From DALYLB01 sp033763135 (GTDB lineage: Bacteria > Acidobacteriota > Blastocatellia > RBC074), in NCBI GenBank assembly GCA_033763135.1, contig JANRKY010000370.1, forward strand, positions 33,048-97,047: a stretch of 64,000 nucleotides of DNA. Direction: 5' to 3'. The notes below the pieces were generated by a model that was not told the DNA's origin, searched no databases, and saw only the letters and a program-made list of their open reading frames with translations. The position numbers were made by a program, and so were the translations under genes. Below are positions 41,414 through 49,691 of this stretch, piece by piece; within the stretch, counting starts at the first letter, position 1; every line of letters begins with the position of its first letter.

Positions 41414-42385
41414 CTATTCGTGTAAAAAACAGGCCACAAAATGTCCGGGGGCGGCTTCGCGAATGGCGGGCTCCTCGATTCCGCAGCGCGGCATTGCGTG
41501 CGGGCATCGGGTATGAAACCGGCATCCCGCGGGCGGCGCGATCGGATTCGGGACATCGCCGCCGAGCCGCTGGCGCGCTTCGCGTTTGAGCTCCGGATCG
41601 GGAATGGGGATTGCGGCGAGCAGCGCCTGCGTGTACGGATGGAGCGGGGCGGCATAGATCGCCTCCGCGGGAGCCAGTTCGACCAGCTTGCCGAGATACA
41701 TCACGCCGACGCGCGAGGAGATATGCTTGACGACGGCCAGTCCGTGCGAAATAAAAAGATAGGTCAGGCCGAAGCGCTCCTGCAGATCCTGCAGCAGATT
41801 GACGACCTGCGCCTGGACCGAGACGTCGAGGGCCGAGACCGGTTCGTCGGCGACGATGAAGGCCGGATGGAGCGCCAGGGCGCGCGCGATGCCGATGCGC
41901 TGGCGCTGCCCGCCGCTGAATTCGTGGGGATACCGATCGGCGTACGTTGGGTCGAGCCCCACGACGCGGAGCAGCTCCGCGACCCGCTCGCGCCGCTCGG
42001 CCTTGTCGCCGGCCTGATGAATCTCCAGCGGCTCGGCGATGATCGCGCCGACCCTCATTCGGGGGTTGAGCGAAGAGTACGGGTCCTGAAAGATGATCTG
42101 CATCCGCCGGCGCATCTGACGCAGCTCTTCGCGCCGAAGCGAGGCCAGATCGCGCCCCTCGAAACGGACCGTCCCGGCCGTCGGCTCGATCAGACGCAGG
42201 ATCGCCCGGCCGACCGTCGTCTTCCCGCAGCCCGACTCACCCACAAGACCGAGCGTCTCGCCGCGCCGGATCGAGAACGTCACCCCATCCACCGCGCGCA
42301 CCTGCTGCCGGCCCGCCGGAAAGTATTTTCGAAGCCCCTCGATCTGAACCAGCGTCTCGTTCGTCATTTCGATCATTTCGATCAT
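41414..42385 (-). CDS. oppF: Oligopeptide/dipeptide ABC transporter ATPase (OppF/DppF type)
   Basis: An ABC ATPase of the peptide/nickel uptake class, with Walker A GLVGESGCGKTTVGR, signature FSGGQRQRIGIARAL, Walker B IVADEPVSALDVS and the C-terminal oligopeptide extension with Cys residues (CRFHTRCPHAMPRC), a known Fe-S-like motif in this family. Three in-frame ATGs (42385, 42376, 42367) lie in a 9-bp tandem repeat and none has a clear ribosome-binding site. I chose the one nearest the oppD stop, since re-initiation is likely. No permease or binding-protein gene is present next to it. Confidence 0.9.
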   Translation of the reverse strand: MIEMIEMTNETLVQIEGLRKYFPAGRQQVRAVDGVTFSIRRGETLGLVGESGCGKTTVGRAILRLIEPTAGTVRFEGRDLASLRREELRQMRRRMQIIFQDPYSSLNPRMRVGAIIAEPLEIHQAGDKAERRERVAELLRVVGLDPTYADRYPHEFSGGQRQRIGIARALALHPAFIVADEPVSALDVSVQAQVVNLLQDLQERFGLTYLFISHGLAVVKHISSRVGVMYLGKLVELAPAEAIYAAPLHPYTQALLAAIPIPDPELKREARQRLGGDVPNPIAPPAGCRFHTRCPHAMPRCGIEEPAIREAAPGHFVACFLHE

Positions 42386-42405
42386 TTCGATCAGGGCGAT
42401 CAGGG
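42370..42405 (-). repeat. 9-bp tandem repeat across the oppD stop and oppF start
   Basis: Four perfect or near-perfect units (minus-strand TGATCGCCC twice, then TGATCGAAA twice) span 42370-42405, with a fifth degenerate copy into oppF. The units hold the oppD stop TGA and place ATG start codons for oppF every nine nt. Unit gain or loss would keep the frame and change the number of Met-Ile-Glu residues. Confidence 0.85.
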
Positions 42406-43395
42406 CGAATAGATCTCCCGCGCGCGGATGCAGCGGGAGAGATGATGCTCGCCCGCTTCGACGAGCGGGATCTCCCCGGCGCGGCAGCCTTCCTGCGCGT
42501 GCGCGCAGCGCGGCGCGAAACGGCATCCCGGCGGGAGCGCCAGCGGATTGGGCACCACGCCCTCGATCGTCTGCAGGCGCCGCCGCTTCTCCTCCGGCGA
42601 TTCGTCCAGCCGCGGCACGGCGCGAAGCAGCCCCTCGGTATACGGATGTCGCGGGTGATTGAAGATTTCCCGGACCGGCGCCTCTTCGACGATCCTGCCG
42701 GCGTACATGACGGCTACGCGATCGGCCGTCTCCGCGACGACGCCGAGATCGTGCGTGATGAGCAGCAGCGCCAGATTGCGCTTCTCGCGCAGTTCGTTCA
42801 ACAGATCGAGAATCTGCGCCTGAATGGTCACATCGAGCGCCGTCGTCGGCTCGTCCGCGATCAGGAGTTTGGGGTCGCAGGCCAGCGCCATCGCGATCAT
42901 CACGCGCTGCCGCATGCCCCCGGACATCTCGTGCGGATAGGTCCCGGCGCGCGCCTCGGGCGCCGGAATCGCGACATCCCGCATCCCCTCGATCGCCTGA
43001 TTCCAGGCCTCCTTCTTCGAGACCTTGCGATGCAGCCGGATCGCCTCCGCAATCTGCTCGCCGACCGTGAAGACCGGGTTGAGCGACGTCATCGGGTCCT
43101 GAAAGATCATCGCGATGTCATCGCCCCGAATCGCCCGCATCTCCGCCTCGCTCAGCGTCAGCAGGTCCCGCCCCTCGAACAGCACCTGCCCGCCTCCCGC
43201 CGTCACGATCCGCCCCGGCGGCGCGATCAACCGCAGAATCGAGAGCGCCGTCACCGACTTGCCGCACCCCGACTCCCCCACCAGACTCAGCACCTCGCCC
43301 TGCGCCACCGCAAACGACACGTCATCCACCGCGCGAACCTCCCCGCGCTTCGTGGCAAACCAGGTTTTGAGATTTCGCACCTCGAGCAGATTCAT
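42400..43395 (-). CDS. oppD: Oligopeptide/dipeptide ABC transporter ATPase (OppD/DppD type)
   Basis: The partner ABC ATPase of 331 residues: Walker A SLVGESGCGKSVTALSIL, signature MSGGMRQRVMIAMALA, Walker B LLIADEPTTALDVT, switch LLLITHDLGVV and the Cys-containing C-terminal extension CRFAPRCAHAQEGC. The start MNLLEVRNLKTWFAT fits the family; the frame is open upstream through the hairpin at 43402-43447 and would add 16 non-family residues. OppD and OppF together energise a peptide importer whose membrane subunits are not in the window. Confidence 0.93.
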   Translation of the reverse strand: MNLLEVRNLKTWFATKRGEVRAVDDVSFAVAQGEVLSLVGESGCGKSVTALSILRLIAPPGRIVTAGGGQVLFEGRDLLTLSEAEMRAIRGDDIAMIFQDPMTSLNPVFTVGEQIAEAIRLHRKVSKKEAWNQAIEGMRDVAIPAPEARAGTYPHEMSGGMRQRVMIAMALACDPKLLIADEPTTALDVTIQAQILDLLNELREKRNLALLLITHDLGVVAETADRVAVMYAGRIVEEAPVREIFNHPRHPYTEGLLRAVPRLDESPEEKRRRLQTIEGVVPNPLALPPGCRFAPRCAHAQEGCRAGEIPLVEAGEHHLSRCIRAREIYSP

Positions 43396-43401
43396 AGCGA
43401 T

Positions 43402-43447
43402 GGAAATGTTTGGAGTTCCGCCTGAAGGCGGAACTCCAAACATTTCC
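43402..43447. repeat. Perfect 22-bp hairpin, GGAACTCC-word class
   Basis: Arms 43402-43423 and 43426-43447 are exact reverse complements with the 2-nt loop GA (left arm starts GGAAATGTTTGGAGTTCCGC). It lies between the YbjN-like gene and oppD. Confidence 0.95.
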
Positions 43448-43488
43448 CCGAGCGTACCAGAAACGGTGGGAAAAGATAATCGCAGGCC

Positions 43489-43989
43489 CTATTTTTTCAT
43501 GGGAACGAGGTGCGTCTTGATTGCGCCGTAGATCTCATCGACGGCCGCGGAGATCTGTTCGAGGTTCTCCTTGAACTCTTTCGCGTCCACGACGCGGAGG
43601 CTGAGGTCGATGCGGACGAAGATCTCGCCCTCGTCGCCGATGCCCACCTTGACGCGGTCGTATTCGTCATTCAGGCGGAGCAGCCGCATCATCAGCTCGG
43701 GCGACGACTTGTAGCCCGGCTTCTCGACCACGTCCCCGCTGAGAATCAGCATATTCTCGTGGCCGATGACCAGCACGACGATCTCCTCGCGCTGATTTCC
43801 CTTGAACTTGGCGACCCAGACGCTATCCGAAGCCTTGGCATAGGCCGCATCCGACTCCTCCAGCATCTGCACGATCTTCCCCGCCGACGCCTTGTCGAGC
43901 TTCAACTTCGTCGGCTCCTGAGCGAAGGCGGCGGCGGAAACGAGAACGAGGAGGGCGGCGAGAACCACGGGCATCCAGTATTTTTTCAT
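43489..43989 (-). CDS. Exported YbjN-like protein
   Basis: The 166-residue protein has a signal peptide (WMPVVLAALLVLVSAAAFA) and then one compact domain with the YbjN/type III secretion chaperone-like pattern: SDSVWVAKFKGNQREEIVVL, SPELMMRLLRLNDEYDRVKV and a long C-terminal helix. Exported members of this fold have no assigned activity. It marks the left flank of the signalling island. Confidence 0.75.
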   Translation of the reverse strand: MKKYWMPVVLAALLVLVSAAAFAQEPTKLKLDKASAGKIVQMLEESDAAYAKASDSVWVAKFKGNQREEIVVLVIGHENMLILSGDVVEKPGYKSSPELMMRLLRLNDEYDRVKVGIGDEGEIFVRIDLSLRVVDAKEFKENLEQISAAVDEIYGAIKTHLVPMKK

Positions 43990-44114
43990 AGTGTGTGTGA
44001 ACTTCCGAAAGGTTTGTATTACGCCGGCGCCCGCAGGAAACCGCCGGCAATTCGATGTGTGGTGGGCCCGCCAAGCCTACCGCCGTCTCATCCGAGACGC
44101 AATCAAAATCTCAT

Positions 44115-47100
44115 TCAAAAATTGCCCGCATGCAACGAGGCCAGCACCTCGCGCACGCCCGCCGGGTCGGAGAACTCCGTCATCATGGTGTCCGACGGAT
44201 AAGAGTTGAGCTCGCCCAGCTCCGTATAGCTTAAATACCGCCTGCCCTCTTCCGAGGCATGGAATCGTCCGTCCGGCAGCAGATCCAGCCAGGCCCCCTC
44301 GTCGAACGCGTAGCGATAGAGCACGGTCTCCATGGTTCTGAGGTCCCAGTACTGCAGCCGCCCGGCCGATCCCGCCGCGATCAGCACATTGCCATCGAGA
44401 GAGAGATCGATGCTGAAGACCCGGCCCATATGACCGGTCAGCGTTTTCAGCAAGGCGCCGCTGTTCAGGTCCCAGATGCGCACGGTCCCGTCCTCGCTGC
44501 CGCTCGCGAGACGCTGCCCATCAGGCAGAAATCGCAGCGCGACGATCACGTCGAGATGCGCCTCCTGACTCTTCAACGCGCGCAGAAACCGCCCGGTGTC
44601 GACCTGCCAGAGCCGGATGCTGCGGTCCCGGCCGGCGCTCGCCAGCCATTTGCCGTCGGGAGAGAACTCGATGGCGCGGACGCCGCCCGCATGGCCGCTC
44701 AAGGTCTTCAACTGTTTCACCACCTGTCCTCTGCCCGCCCCCCAGAAACAGATGGCCGTATCTTCGCTTCCGCTCGCGAGCAGCGCGCCGTCCGGCGAAA
44801 AACGAACCACGTTCACCGCCCCCTGATGCCCTGTCAGCCGCGTGGACAACTGGCCGGTACTGGCGAGCCAGAGGCCGATCGTTCGGTCGTCGCTGCCGCT
44901 CGCGAGCACGCCATCTTTCGAAGAGAACCGCACGGAATTCACGCGCCCGTCGTGAAGGCTGATCGTATGCAGCAGCCGGCTCCCCTCCAGCCCCCAGATT
45001 CGAATCGCGCGATCCTCGCCTCCGCTTACGAAGAGCCGCCCGCTCGGCGAAACGTCCAGCGTTCGAACCGGCCCCAGGTGCCCCGCCAGGCGCTGTATCC
45101 GCCCGCACTCGCCGTCCTTCCAGAGACAGACCTGCCCTTCCTCGCCGCCCGTCAGAATCATTCGCACTCCGGGCATAATCCGGGCAACGCGAATTCCCGC
45201 CTGTTGCTTTCTCGACAGATGATCGGGCGTCTCTTCGATCAACTGCAGCTTATCGCCCTCCGTCGACCACATCCGCACTTTCCGATCAGTGCTTCCGCTG
45301 ACCAGCCGTGCCCCATCGCCCGAAAAACGCACCGCCCCCACCCAGTCGCCATGCTCCCTGACCGCATCCAGCAGCGGCGAAATCATCGCGCTCTCCAGAC
45401 AACTCGCAACCGTCTCCGCCGCCGGCAGATCTCCCATCGTCGTCTTGAGCAGATGCAGAAACTCTTCTCTTCCGACAACCTCCTTCTCGCGCAGCGACAT
45501 CAACTGCGCCTTCGCCTTTTTCAGCAGCTTCGGATCCATGATGTTCGTGAACAGATCCGAACGCTCAAGGATCGAGAGCGCGATATCGTTCACCCAGTAG
45601 CGATCCTTTTCTCCGCCCCACCAAAGGCGAACGGCGCCTCGCTTTCCTCCGCTCGCCAGACGCAACCCATCCGATGAAAAGTGAACCGCGGAAACCTCGC
45701 CCTCGTGTCCCCGCAGCGTTCGCAATAGTTTCGCCTTTCCGCCGACGGACCAGATTCGAATCAACCGGTCCGCGCCGCCCACGGCGAGCAACCTTCCATC
45801 GGGCGAAAATCGCAGGACGTTGACAGTTGCGGGAGGCGCATCTTCCGGGCGAAACACCTGCACCATAAAGGAGGTGTTGACGTCCCAGATGCGAATGTCG
45901 CCGTTCTCGCTGCCGCTCGCGAGATACCGGCCATCGAAAGAAAAATCGAGCGCGGTGATCGCGGAATCGTCTCCCTGAAACCCGTCCGAATGGCGAATCT
46001 GATCGTGATCGACCGACCAGAGATGCAGCGTCTTATCCTCCCCGCCGCTCGCCACCCATCGCCCATCGGGAGAAAATTGAACGGCATTGACTCGTCCATC
46101 GTGCTCTTCATGCTCGTTCGACAGCTTTCCCTCGCCCACCGACCAGAGGCGAACGACGCCATCCATCCCGCCGCTGACCAGCAGCGTCCCGCTCGGAGAG
46201 AACTGCAACGCCGCCCGGCCTCGATGTCCATCCAGCTTGTGCAACAACCTGCCATCCTGGACGCGGAAGATCATGACCACGCCGTTCGGCCCGCTGCAGG
46301 CGCACAACCCAATCTGCGAATCGAACGCCACCGAATGAAATCCCTCGACGAACCCCTGCTGCACAATCGACCGATAACTCGACGAACGCAGCCCCCCGGC
46401 CGCGTTCAGCCCCTTCATTCCCGCGGATTGATTCGCCTCGAAGATCGTTCCCCGGTTGATCACGCCGGTGAAATCCGCATTCTCGAGATTTGCGCGACGA
46501 AACGTCGCCCGGCTCAACTGCGCCTCTCTGAAATCCGCCCCCGCCGCCTGAACCCCTTCCAACCCGGCCTCAACCAGAGTGGCCCCTCGAAAACAGGCCT
46601 CCCGCAATTGCGCCTCGTTCAGATTCGCTTTCGTTAATTCCGCCCCGCTGAAATCCGCTTCCGAAAGATCCGCCGCCTCCAGAACAATCTCCTTCAGCCT
46701 TGCCCCCGCCAACCGGGCCTTGCGCGGAAAATGCGCCCCAAAAGCCTGTCGCAATTTCTCGGGGTGGGTCACCTCATTTTCCATGCCAATGCGGATTCGC
46801 TCGCTCCAATAGAGAAGATGAAGGGCATTTTCGCTGATCTGCGGCTGATAGGCCTCTTTCAGAAGCTCCTGCAGCGGCTCATAGGAGGCCCCGTTCTTCG
46901 CGATCAGTTTTTCGAGAAAGAAGACCACCTTCGGCCTGAAAAGCCGGGTGCGCAGCGCCGCCTTGATTCTCTCCGACGATGCCGGCTTCCGCAGGCACTC
47001 ATAGATTTTGCAGGCCAGAAAGTACTCCTCGAACGAGGGATCGGCGAAGAAATACTGCCCCTCGTCATTGCGTTTGAGAAAGCTGGCCGTGCGCATCTCC

Positions 47101-48923
47101 TCCGTCACCTCCTCGACCGTCAGGTCCGCGAAGCTGAACTGCCTGCTCTCTTCCAACTCCTGAATCGCCCGCAAGAGATACGCAACGTGGATCTTGTCCT
47201 TCTCTTCATGCCAGATGCGCCAGGCAAGCTCGATCATCAGGCGGAGCTTCACCTTCTTGTCGAGCGCGCGCCCCTTGTTCTTTTCCCGGTCGATCCAGAT
47301 TTCCGCATAATCGGCATACAGAGAAGCCGCGTCATCGCTCAGCGTCCCGCGCATCGTCTTCACGACCATATCGAGCAGCAACGGACGCTCCACCAGCTTC
47401 TTCAGGTTGTAGATTTCCTGAATCCTCTGCCAGTCCTTGTCTTTTGTGGCAGGGCGAGCCTTTTCCAGATATTTCCGGACCTGTTCATCCGTAAACTCCT
47501 TCAGATCGACGGCCCCCTTGCCCAACAGCGACTCATGCTCGGCCCGATTCTGAAAATAATGCGTACGGGCCGTCAGCAGCACCTTGCCTCCGGATTCGAT
47601 CGGGCGAATCAGTTCCTTCAGGTTCTCCCGCATGATCTGCGGTCGCAGTCGCTCCGCCATCTCGTCGAACGCATCGAAGAGCAGAACGATCCGCCCCCGC
47701 CTGACCAGATGCTCGAACCGGGCAAAACTGAACTCCTCCATTTCCTGCGATTTCAATCGCTCGGTGAAATGGGCAATGACAATGCCCTCCAGCCGGATCT
47801 CTTTTCTGACGTGATGAAGCTTGATGAGCACCGGCGCCGGGTGCCGAAGCGGATCCTTTCGATAGGCCTGCGCCATTTCGTAGGCGACGAAACTGGCAAG
47901 CGTGGTCTTTCCGGTTCCGAGATCGCCGAGAAGCGCGAGCAGGCGATCGCGCTTCTCGCCCAGCCAGTCGGAAATCACTTCCAGCGCCGGTATCCTCTTC
48001 GAACTGCCATTCAGAACGACATCCGGGCGAATGAACCAGTCCTGTCCTTCCCACTTTTCCTGCCGTTCGGCTTCGAGATCGGAAAGGAGCGTCTCGACAT
48101 AGGCCCTCAGCGGGAGCAGCGAATCCAGAAGCTCGGGATAGGTCCGGACCTGAATCCCGCCTCTCGTCATCGAGTTCCGCACATCCTCGGGAATTTCCCG
48201 CGCCGTAACGACCATGCATGCCGTGCCGGGCGCTTGCGTCTGAGTCGTCTTGTATTTCGCAAGAAGAGCGCCCACCTGCTTGCGGGCGACTTCCTCGTCA
48301 AGACAATCGATGACCGTGCGGGAGTGGACGCCGACGTTTCGGCGCTCAATCAGCAGATCGAACTTCAGGGCGCTGTCGGCATCGCTCGTCGTCACGGTCG
48401 CCCCGGAGATGCGGAAGATCTCCGCGACCTGATCCCGAAATCGCGGATCGGGTTTCTCCCATCCCGCCCATTTGGAAAAGGCTTTCAAATAACGCCCAAC
48501 GCCCGCTTCGCGCGGCGTCAGATCCAGCGCCTCCACCAACTGGCGCAGCCGCAATGCAAAATCGTCCGGATTGCGAAAATCGAGGGTAAGCAGTCCCGCG
48601 GGCAGGGACGAAACATCCGTTCCCGGCGCCAGGACAAGCAGCAGCGGGCGCTGGACCTTCAACCGATCGGAATGGGAACGCGCAAAATCGGCAAGCAGGC
48701 TTTTAACCTGACTGTCGCGAAAACAGGCGGAACTGCAGACGAGGATCAGCTTCGAGAACGCTCCCGCATCGTTGGAAATCCAGTCACCCAACTGCCGGCC
48801 GGGAGTCTGCCCCTTCGGTTCGTTCAACAAACGAACGTCTTCCTTTATCAATCCCTCAGCCAATTCTTGCGCCCAAGCCGCATCCTCCGCTGCATAGCTG
48901 AGAGTCACGTCAATCTCGGCCAT
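44115..48923 (-). CDS. TIR-like / REase-like / NACHT / pentapeptide / WD40 STAND protein
   Basis: A 1602-residue STAND-type NTPase. In order: TIR-like domain (~5-130, IDVTLSYAAEDAAWAQELA); a region like a restriction-endonuclease fold (~160-280, FRDQVAEIFRISGATVTT); NACHT NTPase with Walker A LGDLGTGKTTLAS (~334-346) and Walker B IVLLFDAFDEM; a winged/helical section; about 18 pentapeptide repeats (~738-830, A(D/N)L-type); and 14 WD40 repeats (~865-1560) with a helical insert after the sixth, ending in a WLDLLPDGRFHASEEG cap. Such proteins sense a ligand or pathogen product through the WD40 part and oligomerise through NACHT. The TIR lacks an obvious catalytic Glu. The second ATG at 48923 is preferred because GGGG lies seven nt before it. 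It is divergent from the kinase operon and has its own sigma-54 promoter. Confidence 0.9.
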   Translation of the reverse strand: MAEIDVTLSYAAEDAAWAQELAEGLIKEDVRLLNEPKGQTPGRQLGDWISNDAGAFSKLILVCSSACFRDSQVKSLLADFARSHSDRLKVQRPLLLVLAPGTDVSSLPAGLLTLDFRNPDDFALRLRQLVEALDLTPREAGVGRYLKAFSKWAGWEKPDPRFRDQVAEIFRISGATVTTSDADSALKFDLLIERRNVGVHSRTVIDCLDEEVARKQVGALLAKYKTTQTQAPGTACMVVTAREIPEDVRNSMTRGGIQVRTYPELLDSLLPLRAYVETLLSDLEAERQEKWEGQDWFIRPDVVLNGSSKRIPALEVISDWLGEKRDRLLALLGDLGTGKTTLASFVAYEMAQAYRKDPLRHPAPVLIKLHHVRKEIRLEGIVIAHFTERLKSQEMEEFSFARFEHLVRRGRIVLLFDAFDEMAERLRPQIMRENLKELIRPIESGGKVLLTARTHYFQNRAEHESLLGKGAVDLKEFTDEQVRKYLEKARPATKDKDWQRIQEIYNLKKLVERPLLLDMVVKTMRGTLSDDAASLYADYAEIWIDREKNKGRALDKKVKLRLMIELAWRIWHEEKDKIHVAYLLRAIQELEESRQFSFADLTVEEVTEEMRTASFLKRNDEGQYFFADPSFEEYFLACKIYECLRKPASSERIKAALRTRLFRPKVVFFLEKLIAKNGASYEPLQELLKEAYQPQISENALHLLYWSERIRIGMENEVTHPEKLRQAFGAHFPRKARLAGARLKEIVLEAADLSEADFSGAELTKANLNEAQLREACFRGATLVEAGLEGVQAAGADFREAQLSRATFRRANLENADFTGVINRGTIFEANQSAGMKGLNAAGGLRSSSYRSIVQQGFVEGFHSVAFDSQIGLCACSGPNGVVMIFRVQDGRLLHKLDGHRGRAALQFSPSGTLLVSGGMDGVVRLWSVGEGKLSNEHEEHDGRVNAVQFSPDGRWVASGGEDKTLHLWSVDHDQIRHSDGFQGDDSAITALDFSFDGRYLASGSENGDIRIWDVNTSFMVQVFRPEDAPPATVNVLRFSPDGRLLAVGGADRLIRIWSVGGKAKLLRTLRGHEGEVSAVHFSSDGLRLASGGKRGAVRLWWGGEKDRYWVNDIALSILERSDLFTNIMDPKLLKKAKAQLMSLREKEVVGREEFLHLLKTTMGDLPAAETVASCLESAMISPLLDAVREHGDWVGAVRFSGDGARLVSGSTDRKVRMWSTEGDKLQLIEETPDHLSRKQQAGIRVARIMPGVRMILTGGEEGQVCLWKDGECGRIQRLAGHLGPVRTLDVSPSGRLFVSGGEDRAIRIWGLEGSRLLHTISLHDGRVNSVRFSSKDGVLASGSDDRTIGLWLASTGQLSTRLTGHQGAVNVVRFSPDGALLASGSEDTAICFWGAGRGQVVKQLKTLSGHAGGVRAIEFSPDGKWLASAGRDRSIRLWQVDTGRFLRALKSQEAHLDVIVALRFLPDGQRLASGSEDGTVRIWDLNSGALLKTLTGHMGRVFSIDLSLDGNVLIAAGSAGRLQYWDLRTMETVLYRYAFDEGAWLDLLPDGRFHASEEGRRYLSYTELGELNSYPSDTMMTEFSDPAGVREVLASLHAGNF

Positions 48924-49026
48924 TGTCATACCCCAAAATGAATCACGCGCGCGAGGTACACCCGCGATTATCCTGAAATCCGGAGCTATGTATTATTTTT
49001 CGAGCCGAGGAAGCTCGCTGAGATCC

Positions 49027-49041
49027 GCAAGGGACGTGCCG
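49027..49041 (-). promoter_or_regulatory. Sigma-54 promoter of the TIR-NACHT-WD40 gene
   Basis: On the minus strand CGGCACGTCCCTTGC reads from 49041 to 49027, a close match to TGGCACGN4TTGC with GG-N10-GC intact. Transcription would start near 49015, about 90 nt before the ATG. Confidence 0.78.
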
Positions 49042-49183
49042 CCATTGCAATTCTGGGGAAAACGCGTGCGTGCTGGGGGGAAGACTTCTGGGCTGTTGCG
49101 CACGCCATGATTGACCTGGAAGCAGGGTCGGCTCACGGAAGCCACTTATGAAACTGCCATAAGCTGCCCCGATTTTTACCACT

Positions 49184-49285
49184 AATTCCCTGAGCCACCA
49201 AGAGAAATTAATGACTCGACCTGAAGATTCCTCTTGCCGGAGTCAGTCTGCACGAACTCCAGATATGAGAGAAATTCCCTCTCGG
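49184..49285. promoter_or_regulatory. Cluster of candidate activator half-sites
   Basis: CAAGAGAAATT (49200-49210) faces CAAGAGGAATC (reverse, 49227-49237). TGAGAGAAATT (49267-49277) faces CGAGAGGGAATTT (reverse, 49273-49285). A related reverse copy CAGGGAATTAG lies near 49184-49194. They sit between the two sigma-54 promoters at distances of about 150-310 bp from each. The motif is loose, so this is tentative. Confidence 0.35.
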
Positions 49286-49497
49286 ATGGCCCTTCGTTGG
49301 TGCAAAAAACGCGGGAAGCCCCTCCCTGGGGGTGCGTGGCCTCCCCATGTCAAGGATTTTTCTCCCCGCTCGCCTCCCGGCGGTTTCAGGAACAGCGCGC
49401 AGTCCCTTCATCGAGACGCCGCCTCCTGTCACGTTAAAAATAGGTTTACGCCATTTTTCCGCTCAGCCTCCTCGCTCACACCATCAGAAAGGACTTC

Positions 49498-49512
49498 TGG
49501 CACAGTTCGTGC
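49498..49512 (+). promoter_or_regulatory. Sigma-54 promoter of the FIST-kinase operon
   Basis: TGGCACAGTTCGTGC has a perfect -24 TGGCAC box, the exact GG-N10-GC spacing and a -12 GTGC (one mismatch to TTGC). Transcription would start near 49524, giving a leader of about 170 nt before the kinase gene. Confidence 0.82.
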
Positions 49513-49691
49513 GACCACCTTCGCTTATCACTGGGATTGACGCTTATTCGGATCCCTGTTCTTTGCGAACATTGTATCGTCATGGTGATCAGAATCTGAT
49601 GATGATCAAGGGATCAGTCCCTGTTCCCCAAATGCTCCGTAATCCCACCCAACAGGAACAGGCCAATGATCATCGAGGAGATTATCTTCAT

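Larger units (their letters stand above)
48924..49691. other. Divergent regulatory gap of the signalling island
   Basis: About 770 bp with no supported gene. It holds a minus-strand sigma-54 promoter at 49027-49041, a cluster of AGAG/AATT half-sites at 49184-49285, a plus-strand sigma-54 promoter at 49498-49512, and the GAGGAG ribosome-binding site at 49675-49680. The sequence is visibly less GC-rich than the flanks. Confidence 0.8.

Noticed and set aside
43396..43443. Upstream start of oppD inside the hairpin (MFGVPPSGG)
   Set aside because: Those residues are a translation of the repeat hairpin, and the family N terminus fits the ATG at 43395.
49332..49691. N-terminal extension of the FIST kinase by 120 codons
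   Set aside because: The extension has no family similarity, contains the sigma-54 promoter at 49498, and the GAGGAG box fits the ATG at 49692.
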